Shown here one piece after another: positions 1 to 5,565 of a stretch of 5,565 nt of DNA. Position 1 is the stretch's first letter. Every line of letters begins with the position of its first letter. The stretch lies in assembly GCA_946886065.1 (NCBI GenBank), contig CAMPHU010000286.1, positions 1 through 5,565 on the forward strand, given 5' to 3'. The stretch comes from an uncultured Massilia sp. GTDB lineage: Bacteria > Pseudomonadota > Gammaproteobacteria > Burkholderiales > Burkholderiaceae. The notes beneath the pieces are model-generated. The model made no database searches. It saw only the letters and a list, made by a program, of their open reading frames with translations, and had not been told where the DNA came from. The translations under genes were made by a program, and so were the position numbers.

Positions 1-1163
1 ACGCTGACCGACCAGTTGCGTTCCACTTCCACGTACTGGCGCCCGGCGGCGCGCAGGGCCGGCCACTGCTCCTGCTCTTCCAGCAGGGCGCCGACCTTGG
101 CCGCCAGCGATTCCGGGTCGTCGGCCTTGAACAGCACGCCGGTCTTGCCGTCGGCGATCAGCTCGAGGTGGCCGCCGACATCGGAAGCGGCCAGGATGCG
201 GCCCTGGGCCATGGCTTCGAGCGGCTTGAGCGGAGTGACCAGGTCGGTCAGGCGCATCGACAGGCGCGGGTAGACCAGCACGTCGAGCAGGTCGTAGTAC
301 TTCTGCACCTGGTCGTGCGGCACGCGGCCGGTGAACACCACCTTGTCGACGATGCCGAGGTCCTTGGCCAGCTGGCGCAGCTGGGCGTCCTGCGGGCCGC
401 CGCCGACCAGCAGCACGCGCAGGTCCGGCAGGCGGCTGCTCAGGGCCGGCACCGCGCGCAGCAGGATGTCCAGGCCCTCGTAGGCGTAGAAGGAACCGAT
501 GAAGCCGATCAGGCGCGAGCCCTGCAGGCCGAGCTTGGCCTTGAGGTCGAGGTCGGCGCTGCCGCCCACCGAGAACTTGTCGATGTCGACCGCGTTCGGA
601 ATCACCGTGACCTTCTCGGCCGGGATGCCGCGCGCGACGATGTCCTTGCGCAGGCCTTCGCAGATGGTGGTGACGGCGTCGGCGCGCTTGAGCGCATAGG
701 TCTCCAGGGCGCGCGTGGCGCGGTAGCGCAGGCCGTTCTCGGTGCTGGTGCCGTGGTCGACCGCCGCGTCTTCCCAGAAGGCGCGCACTTCATACACGAC
801 CGGGATGCCGAACTTCTTGCCGGCGCGCAGGGCGGCGACCGCGTTCAGGCTGGGCGAGTGGGCGTGCAGCACGTCCGGCTTGATCTGCGGGATGATCTCG
901 GCCAGGCGCCTGGTGAGTCCGTCGATGACTTCCTTCTGGCTCAGCACCGGCAGTTTCGACAGCGCGCTCTTCGATTCCGGGGTACGGAAGAAGTGCAGGC
1001 CGTCGACGGTCTCTTCCAGCATGTCGCCGGAATGCTGCTTGGAGCCGGTGACGTGGAAGGTTTCCCAGCCGAGCGCGCGCTGTTCGCGCAGGATCGAGCG
1101 GGTACGGAAGGTATAACCGCTGTGCAGAGGGATCGAGTGGTCGAGGATGTGAAGGACGCGCAT
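1..1163 (-). CDS. GT4 glycosyltransferase, XrtA/PEP-CTERM system associated (TIGR04063, Daro_2409 type; 3' partial)
   Basis: Probable cytoplasmic GT-B glycosyltransferase acting on the same exopolysaccharide repeat unit; sugar specificity is not readable. I translated 387 codons from the ATG at 1163 to the window edge with no stop. The family is usually around 400 residues, so only a short C-terminal piece is missing. It begins MRVLHILDHSIPLHSGYTFR, a distinctive family opening in which the SGY loop corresponds to the donor/acceptor Gly-rich loop. Other landmarks are HAHSPSLNAVAA (100-111), VRAFWEDAAVDHG (126-138), IPNAVDIDKF (188-197), GFIGSFYAYEGLDIL (220-234), LLVGGGP (251-257) and TPLKPLEAMAQG (310-321). 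Glu316 is the second Glu of the GT4 E-x7-E motif. The position of the first Glu holds Leu308 next to Asp307; I recall this PLKPLEAM form as normal for the family. It starts 34 bases after the amidotransferase stop and has its own ribosome binding site, so it is most likely in the same operon. Confidence 0.93.
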   Translation of the reverse strand, partial: MRVLHILDHSIPLHSGYTFRTRSILREQRALGWETFHVTGSKQHSGDMLEETVDGLHFFRTPESKSALSKLPVLSQKEVIDGLTRRLAEIIPQIKPDVLHAHSPSLNAVAALRAGKKFGIPVVYEVRAFWEDAAVDHGTSTENGLRYRATRALETYALKRADAVTTICEGLRKDIVARGIPAEKVTVIPNAVDIDKFSVGGSADLDLKAKLGLQGSRLIGFIGSFYAYEGLDILLRAVPALSSRLPDLRVLLVGGGPQDAQLRQLAKDLGIVDKVVFTGRVPHDQVQKYYDLLDVLVYPRLSMRLTDLVTPLKPLEAMAQGRILAASDVGGHLELIADGKTGVLFKADDPESLAAKVGALLEEQEQWPALRAAGRQYVEVERNWSVS

Positions 1164-1173
1164 GATTCTGAGA

Positions 1174-1177
1174 CTCC
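1174..1177 (-). promoter_or_regulatory. Ribosome binding site for the TIGR04063-type glycosyltransferase
   Basis: GGAG on the minus strand, 10 bases before the ATG at 1163, in the 34-base gap (1164-1197) between this gene and the amidotransferase stop. It is the only recognisable element in that gap; there is no convincing -35/-10 pair and no hairpin with a T-run. Confidence 0.5.
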
Positions 1178-1197
1178 GTTATTGCTCTTGGTGTTGA

Positions 1198-3108
1198 TTA
1201 CAGGGCGTGGGCGCCGGCGCCGTTCTTGCGCAGGAAGGCGTCGAACATCAGCACCGACCACAGGGTGACCGCGTGGTCCTTGGTGCCGGCCTGGTGCTCG
1301 TCGACGATCTGCTTCAGGTAGCTTGCGTTGAAGATGCCGGTGTCGAGCAGCGCCGGGTTCAGCACCGCGCGCCGCATCGCTTCGCGCAGCGGGCCGCGCA
1401 GCCAGGCCGCCAGCGGGATCGAGAAACCCTGCTTCTTGCGGTACAGGATGTCCTGCGACAGCCAGGGCTCGAGCGCTTTCTTGAAGATATGCTTGCCTTC
1501 GCCGTTGCGCAGCTTGGAGGTCGAGGGCAGGCCCGACACCCATTCCACGAACTGGTGGTCCAGCAGCGGCACCCGCACTTCCAGCGCGTGGGCCATGCTG
1601 GCGCGGTCCACCTTGGTCAGGATGTCGCCCGGCAGGTAGGTCTTCATGTCCAGGTACTGAATCAAGGAAAGCGGATCGTCGGTCGGCGCGTTCTCGGCAT
1701 AGCCGCGCATCACCTCGACCGCGCGGTAGCCCTGCAGGCGCTGCTGGAAGCCCTGGGAGAACAGCTGCTTGCGCACGCGGTCGTTGTTGACCGAGACGCC
1801 GTGGAAGTAGCCTTCGGTGAGGTCGCGCGCCAGCGCTTCGAAGGTGGTCTTGGCGCGGAACATGCGCGGCGCCCAGTCGGCCTTCGGATAGGCCTTGCCC
1901 AGCAGGCCGAACACGGGCTTGCGCACGGTCAGCGGCAGCAGCGAGCGTACGCGCTCCTCGCCCATCGCCATGCGGTGGCGGCGGTAGCCGGCGAAGTTCT
2001 CGTCGCCGCCGTCGCCCGACAGGGCCACGGTGACGCGCTTCCTGGCCAGCTGGCAGACGCGGTAGGTCGGGATCGCCGAGCTGTCGGCATAGGGTTCGTC
2101 GTACAGGGCTGCCAGGGTGTCGAGCAGGCCGTAGTCGTCGGTGCCGACGGTTTCGCACTGGTGGTTGGTCTTGTACTGCTCGGCCACCTGGCGCGCGTAG
2201 TCGGATTCGTCGAAGGCCGGGTCGTCGAAGGCGATCGAGCAGGTGTTGACCGCCTCGCTGTTGATACCCGCCATCATGGCGACCACCGCGCTCGAATCGA
2301 CGCCGCCCGACAGGAAGGCGCCCAGCGGCACATCCGCGATCAGGTGGCTTTCGACCGCTTCGCGCAGGCGGACAATCAGCTCGCCCTCGATGTCGCGGTC
2401 GGTCATGCCCACGTGCGGCACGAAGGGCACGTCCCAGTACTGCTTCGAGGCCGGTACTGGCTGGCCCACGCGCAGGGTCAGGGTGTGGCCCGGCAGCAGC
2501 TTGCGCGCGCCGGTGAAGATGGTGCGCGGCTCAGGCACGTAGCCGTAGGCGAAATAGTCCTCGACCGCGAGCGGATCGATCTCTCGCAGGAAGCTCGGGA
2601 GAGTCAGCAGCGACTTGAGTTCGGAACCGAAGGCGAACGTGCCGTCCGGCAGGGCCGCGTAGTGCATCGGCTTGATGCCGAGGCGGTCGCGCGCCAGGAA
2701 CAGGGTCTGTTTCGGGCGGTCCCAGATCGCGAACGCGAACATGCCGCGCAGGTGCTTGACACAGTCCTCGCCCCACTGCTCGTAGGCGTGCACGATGGTC
2801 TCGCTGTCGGACGGGGTGCGGAAAGCGTGGCCCAGGCCTTGCAGCTCGGCGCGCAGCTCGCGGAAATTGTAGATCTCGCCGTTGAACACCAGGGCGATGG
2901 TCTCGTCCTCGTTGAACAGCGGCTGCAGGCCCGCTTCCAGGGCGATGATCGACAGGCGGCGGTGGCCGAAGCCCAGGCCGGGTTCCAGGTGCAGGTCGCC
3001 TTCCACCGGGCCGCGGTGGAACTGGCTCTCGTTCATCCGGTGCAGGAGCTCGCGGTCGATGGCGCGCGCGCCACCCTCCAGGTCAAAAATTCCAACTATT
3101 CCGCACAT
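1198..3108 (-). CDS. Asparagine-synthase-like glutamine amidotransferase, XrtA/PEP-CTERM system (TIGR03108 type)
   Basis: Two-domain, 636-residue enzyme of the class II amidotransferase / asparagine synthase family. The N-terminal domain should hydrolyse glutamine, and the ammonia should attack an acyl-adenylate made by the C-terminal domain. In polysaccharide loci the acceptor is probably a carboxylate other than free aspartate, but it is unknown. The start is the ATG at 3108 because it places the nucleophile Cys at position 2 (MCGIVGIFDL), exposed after Met removal; the frame stays open 131 codons upstream but that is shadow. Glutamine-pocket residues are present: RRLS (50-53), NGEIYN (76-81) and the Asp in SDSE (100-103). 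The synthase domain has the PP-loop SGGVDSS (267-273), YDEPYADSSAIPT (336-348), SGDGGDE (364-370) and RKKQGFS (557-563), with a Lys where AsnB has a catalytic one. Oddities: the usual RGPD motif reads RGPV (Val35), and LSIID reads LSIIA (Ala56). It overlaps the upstream glycosyltransferase by 13 bases and lacks a clear Shine-Dalgarno sequence. Confidence 0.95.
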   Translation of the reverse strand: MCGIVGIFDLEGGARAIDRELLHRMNESQFHRGPVEGDLHLEPGLGFGHRRLSIIALEAGLQPLFNEDETIALVFNGEIYNFRELRAELQGLGHAFRTPSDSETIVHAYEQWGEDCVKHLRGMFAFAIWDRPKQTLFLARDRLGIKPMHYAALPDGTFAFGSELKSLLTLPSFLREIDPLAVEDYFAYGYVPEPRTIFTGARKLLPGHTLTLRVGQPVPASKQYWDVPFVPHVGMTDRDIEGELIVRLREAVESHLIADVPLGAFLSGGVDSSAVVAMMAGINSEAVNTCSIAFDDPAFDESDYARQVAEQYKTNHQCETVGTDDYGLLDTLAALYDEPYADSSAIPTYRVCQLARKRVTVALSGDGGDENFAGYRRHRMAMGEERVRSLLPLTVRKPVFGLLGKAYPKADWAPRMFRAKTTFEALARDLTEGYFHGVSVNNDRVRKQLFSQGFQQRLQGYRAVEVMRGYAENAPTDDPLSLIQYLDMKTYLPGDILTKVDRASMAHALEVRVPLLDHQFVEWVSGLPSTSKLRNGEGKHIFKKALEPWLSQDILYRKKQGFSIPLAAWLRGPLREAMRRAVLNPALLDTGIFNASYLKQIVDEHQAGTKDHAVTLWSVLMFDAFLRKNGAGAHAL

Positions 3109-3140
3109 GGTGTGATCGCTTTTTCTCGTTTCATCTTGGT
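3081..3140 (-). other. Low-GC junction spanning the overlapping glycosyltransferase end and amidotransferase start
   Basis: I count 25 G/C in these 60 bases (about 42%), against strongly GC-rich surroundings. It covers the lysine-rich tail of the upstream glycosyltransferase (stop TAG at 3098-3096), the 13-base two-frame overlap (3096-3108) and the first codons of the amidotransferase, which include GGA, ATA, GTT, GGA, ATT and TTT at codons 3-8. No Shine-Dalgarno core lies 5-12 bases before the ATG; the nearest GAG is 16 bases away. The A-rich, probably unstructured stretch may be what lets ribosomes start here (inference). Confidence 0.55.
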
Positions 3141-4295
3141 TTGGCACAGGCCGTCGTACAGGTCCACATAGGTGGCCAGCATGGCGTGCATGCTGTATTT
3201 GCGCTCGACGTGGGCGCGGCCGGCGTCGCCGTGGCGCCGCGCCAGGTCGCGGCTCGTCGCGTAGGCGGCGAAGGCGCGCGCCATCGCGGCCGGGTCGCGC
3301 GGGGGGACCAGGGTGCCCGCGACGCCGTCGGCGACCAGGTCGGGAATGCCGCCGACCGCGGTGGCGACCACCGGCAGGCCGGTCGCCATCGCTTCCAGCA
3401 GGGTGACCGGGGTTCCCTCGGCGATCGAGGACAGCGCGAACAGCGAGAAGCTGCGCATCGGCGGGGCGACGTCGGCGCGCGCGCCGGCCAGCCACACGCA
3501 ATCCTGCAGGCCGGCCGCGGCCACGCGTTCGGCCAGCGCTTCGCGCAGCGGGCCGTCGCCGACCAGCACCAGGCGCAGGCGCTCTTGCGGCAGCAGGCGG
3601 CGCAGTTCGGCGAAGGCGTCGATCAGGGTGGCCTGGTCCTTGACGTCTTGCAGGCGGCCGACGCTGCCGATCACGAAGGCCTGCGGGTCGTCCTGCCAGG
3701 GCTCGGCGCGCGCGTCGTCCGGCAGGGCGGGGCGGAAGCGCTCGGTGTCGACGCCGTTGTCGATCAGGACCAGCTTGCGATCCGGGACGCCGACCACGTC
3801 GCCCAGCCAGCGGCGCAAGTCGAGCGAGACCGGCACGATGCGGTCGATGAAGGGCGTGACCAGGCGGCGCAGCAGGTTGTGCTTGCGGTTCAGGCCTTGC
3901 GGGTCGCGCGCGTCGCGCCCGTGCTCGGCGTGCACGCGCACCGGCACGCCGGCGGCGAAGCCGGTGGCCGCGTATTCCATGCAGCCGAAGTTATAGGTGT
4001 GCAGGATGGCCGGGCGCAGGCGGCGCAGCAGGCGCCACAGCACCAGGTGCATGTCCAGCCCCAGGCCCGGCTGCTTGTGCAGGGCGATCAGTTCCACGCC
4101 GGGACGCGTGATGCGCCGGGCGAAATCGGTGTAGTCGGTCAGGCAGACGATCGCGTGCCGGTAGCTGTGCGCCGGCATGCGGTTGATGATATCGACCAGC
4201 AAGGTCTCCAGGCCGCCGATGTCGAGGCGGTAGAGCAGGTGCACGACCAGGGGCGGCCGGCGCTGCGAAGAGGCTTGCAGAGCAACTTCGGCCAT
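3096..4295 (-). CDS. GT4 glycosyltransferase, XrtA/PEP-CTERM system associated (TIGR03088 type)
   Basis: Probable cytoplasmic, retaining GT-B glycosyltransferase that adds a sugar to the lipid-linked repeat unit of the exopolysaccharide made by this locus; donor and acceptor cannot be read from the sequence. The protein is 399 residues from the ATG at 4295. The N-terminal domain has the family signature LLYRLDIGGLETLLVDIINR (21-40, with the Gly-Gly loop) and HAEHG (122-126). The C-terminal nucleotide-sugar domain has NGVD (180-183), GSVGRLQDVKD (210-220), LVGDGP (244-249) and an intact E-x7-E motif (Glu293 and Glu301 in EGTPVTLLEAM). A GTG at 4301 would add two residues, but AGGGA at 4308-4304 sits 8 bases before the ATG and only 2 before the GTG, so ATG is preferred. 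The protein is somewhat longer than the usual ~375 residues: about 10 extra at the N-terminus and a lysine-rich tail (about 386-399) that runs 13 bases into the next gene. Family assignment rests on motif recall plus context. Confidence 0.93.
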   Translation of the reverse strand: MAEVALQASSQRRPPLVVHLLYRLDIGGLETLLVDIINRMPAHSYRHAIVCLTDYTDFARRITRPGVELIALHKQPGLGLDMHLVLWRLLRRLRPAILHTYNFGCMEYAATGFAAGVPVRVHAEHGRDARDPQGLNRKHNLLRRLVTPFIDRIVPVSLDLRRWLGDVVGVPDRKLVLIDNGVDTERFRPALPDDARAEPWQDDPQAFVIGSVGRLQDVKDQATLIDAFAELRRLLPQERLRLVLVGDGPLREALAERVAAAGLQDCVWLAGARADVAPPMRSFSLFALSSIAEGTPVTLLEAMATGLPVVATAVGGIPDLVADGVAGTLVPPRDPAAMARAFAAYATSRDLARRHGDAGRAHVERKYSMHAMLATYVDLYDGLCQTKMKREKAITPCAE

Positions 4296-4297
4296 CG

Positions 4298-5565
4298 TCA
4301 CCGTCCCTGGGCCGCCACCAGCGTGGCGTCGAGCGTCTTGAAGTTATCGCCCAGGAAGGCGCGCAAGGCCGCGCGGGCGCTGTCTTCGCTTTCCGTGAAC
4401 GGGGCGGCGAGCGCGATCATGGCGCCGTCGTCGCCGCGGAAGCGCAGGCGGCTCTCGGCCTGGCGCAGTTTGCCGACCACGTTGCTGGCCGTGTAGTGGC
4501 CGTCGATCCACAGCACTTGCCACACCACCAGCTTGCCCGCGGCGCTGTTGAGCACCGTTTCGCGCAGCGCCAGCGGGCGGCCGCCCACCTGCTCGGTGCG
4601 GCCGGCGCTCGACAGCGGATGCCAGGGCGACTTTTCGCCGGTCAGGCGGTTGACGGAGCTGATCAGTCCCTTCTGCTTGGTCTGGTTGCGGTAGTACAGG
4701 ACCTGCAGGCGCACCGGGCGGTCGATGCCCGTGCGCGCGTAGGTGCGCTCCAGGCGCGCATCCGGTTCCATGTATTCGACGCGCCAGTCCGGGAAGCCGG
4801 CGGCCACCTGCCAGCCCAGGCCGGGCTCGGCCAGCTTGACCGGGTCCGGGTTGTGGTTGGCGCGGTCGTTCCAGACGGCGAATCCCGGCCACAGCGCGGC
4901 CACCAGCACCACGCCCAGCGCGGCCGGCAGGATGCAGCCGGGGAGCGAAGGCACCGAGGCGTGGGCGGCGGCGCGCTGCTCGGCCGGCTGCTCGTCCTCG
5001 CGCCAGTAGCTGCCGATCCAGAACATGATGAACATGATCAGGCCGAAGAACAGCCAGCCGTAGATGATGTGGTCGACGCCGGTGGCCAGCTCCATGCCGC
5101 TGGAGTGGCCGATCATCACGATCATGTAGGCGCGCAGGCCGTTGGCGACGATCGGCACCACCACCGACAGGCCGATGAAGACGGCGCGGCGCAGCGGCGA
5201 GCGGTAGGTCAGGTAGGCGTACAGGCAGCCCAGGGTGATCGAGGAGATCAGGTAGCGGATGCCGCTGCAGGCTTCCACCACCGACCAGCTGCCGGTGGGC
5301 AGCTCGAAGCGGGTGCCGTTGCGCAGCACCGGGATGCCGGTGGCCTGCACCGCCCACACCGTGAAGTCGGCGGTGAACTGGATCAGGGGCTCGACGAAGA
5401 CTTCGCCGAAGGGCACCGCGAACAGCAGGAACAGCAGCGGGAAGGCCAGCGACCAGGCCAGGCGCGGACCGAACAGGGCCAGGGCCGCCACCGGGAACAT
5501 GGCCACGAAGGCGTACTGCATCACCACCTGCACGTCGCCCATGCGCGCCGCCAGCCAGCCGGCGC
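4298..5565 (-). CDS. xrtA: Exosortase A fused to a C-terminal EpsI domain (5' partial)
   Basis: Inner-membrane cysteine transpeptidase/protease that processes proteins with PEP-CTERM sorting tails, in a locus that also makes exopolysaccharide (family knowledge). The frame is open to the window edge: seven codons (AGWLAAR) precede the first internal Met at 5542, which lies inside the family's conserved membrane core, so roughly the first 80-100 residues are missing. Numbering from that Met, the three exosortase active-site motifs are intact: Cys92 in VVEACSGIRYL, Arg137 in ANGLRAYMIV and His158 in GVDHIIYGW. Hydrophobic, probably membrane, segments lie near residues 5-25, 32-48, 96-112, 119-136, 159-178 and 202-222. 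After WREDE (180-184) a charged linker leads to an EpsI-type domain (about 202-414), marked by VLYYRNQTKQKGL near 281-293 and a following SVNRL. EpsI is a separate gene in some organisms; fusion to XrtA is familiar in betaproteobacteria. The domain's exact role is unclear. It ends with TGA two bases before the next gene's ATG, implying translational coupling. Confidence 0.95.
   Translation of the reverse strand, partial: AGWLAARMGDVQVVMQYAFVAMFPVAALALFGPRLAWSLAFPLLFLLFAVPFGEVFVEPLIQFTADFTVWAVQATGIPVLRNGTRFELPTGSWSVVEACSGIRYLISSITLGCLYAYLTYRSPLRRAVFIGLSVVVPIVANGLRAYMIVMIGHSSGMELATGVDHIIYGWLFFGLIMFIMFWIGSYWREDEQPAEQRAAAHASVPSLPGCILPAALGVVLVAALWPGFAVWNDRANHNPDPVKLAEPGLGWQVAAGFPDWRVEYMEPDARLERTYARTGIDRPVRLQVLYYRNQTKQKGLISSVNRLTGEKSPWHPLSSAGRTEQVGGRPLALRETVLNSAAGKLVVWQVLWIDGHYTASNVVGKLRQAESRLRFRGDDGAMIALAAPFTESEDSARAALRAFLGDNFKTLDATLVAAQGR
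4304..4308 (-). promoter_or_regulatory. Ribosome binding site for the TIGR03088-type glycosyltransferase
   Basis: AGGGA on the minus strand lies inside the last xrtA codons, 8 bases before the ATG at 4295 and only 2 bases before the alternative GTG at 4301. This spacing decides the start in favour of ATG. Because the site sits inside xrtA, initiation here is probably coupled to ribosomes finishing xrtA. Confidence 0.6.

Noticed and set aside
300..321. Missing first Glu of E-x7-E in the TIGR04063-type glycosyltransferase (residues are not bases: residue range 300-321)
   Set aside because: As I recall the family, the PLKPLEAM form without the first Glu at that spacing is its norm, so I do not read it as inactivation.
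1210..1221. 12-base perfect palindrome GGCGCCGGCGCC near the amidotransferase stop
   Set aside because: It lies within the last codons (Gly-Ala-Gly-Ala repeat), has no loop or following T-run, and such GC palindromes are expected by chance here; not supported as a terminator or operator.
168..1268. 366-residue open frame on the plus strand
   Set aside because: Antisense shadow of the TIGR04063-type glycosyltransferase, which has clear family motifs on the minus strand.
1207..3171. 654-residue open frame on the plus strand
   Set aside because: It is the antisense of the amidotransferase gene. It has low-complexity Ala/Val/Gln/Arg-rich content and no recognisable motif; long antisense frames are expected opposite GC-rich coding DNA.
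3109..3501. 131-residue N-terminal extension in frame with the amidotransferase
   Set aside because: The extension is Arg/Pro/Gly-rich, lies wholly inside the upstream glycosyltransferase gene in another frame, and would bury the catalytic Cys that must be N-terminal.
3141..4496. 451-residue open frame on the plus strand
   Set aside because: Antisense shadow of the TIGR03088-type glycosyltransferase and the end of xrtA, with the same His/Gln/Ala/Val-rich composition and no family motifs.
4344..5357. 337-residue minus-strand frame overlapping xrtA
   Set aside because: Arg/Pro/Gly/His-rich translation typical of a frame-shifted reading of GC-rich DNA; the xrtA frame has intact active-site motifs and membrane segments.

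Overview
The window is a fragment of an exosortase A (XrtA) / PEP-CTERM extracellular polysaccharide locus. All four genes lie on the minus strand, so the reading order runs from high to low coordinates. The DNA is GC-rich with third codon positions dominated by G/C. The XrtA protein carries a fused EpsI domain, and it is followed by the standard XrtA-associated glycosyltransferase, amidotransferase and glycosyltransferase. This points to a Gram-negative betaproteobacterium. An Oxalobacteraceae member such as Massilia or Duganella is my best guess, but that is inference from gene content and composition and not a database match.

Layout, in transcription order: (1) 5565-4298, exosortase A fused to an EpsI domain, N-terminus cut off by the window edge. 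(2) 4295-3096, a GT4 glycosyltransferase of the XrtA-associated TIGR03088 type, complete. (3) 3108-1198, an asparagine-synthase-like glutamine amidotransferase of the TIGR03108 type, complete, overlapping the previous gene by 13 bases. (4) 1163-1 and beyond, a second GT4 glycosyltransferase of the TIGR04063 (Daro_2409) type, lacking only its last residues. The gaps are 2 bases, a 13-base overlap and 34 bases. No promoter or terminator is visible between the genes, so they are very probably one operon segment whose promoter lies outside the window.

How the genes fit together: from family knowledge, XrtA is an inner-membrane cysteine transpeptidase that recognises PEP-CTERM tails of exported proteins. 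Its locus normally also encodes assembly and export of an exopolysaccharide. The two glycosyltransferases would add sugars to the lipid-linked repeat unit in the cytoplasm. The amidotransferase probably transfers glutamine-derived nitrogen to a carboxylate, perhaps on a sugar, although its acceptor is not known.

This is a described type of system, and I see no wholly new system in the window. The details most worth checking are: loss of the usual Asp in the RGPD motif of the amidotransferase glutaminase domain, together with a second nearby Asp-to-Ala change; a low-GC, rare-codon patch without a Shine-Dalgarno sequence at the start of the amidotransferase gene; and the competing start codons at the xrtA/glycosyltransferase junction.
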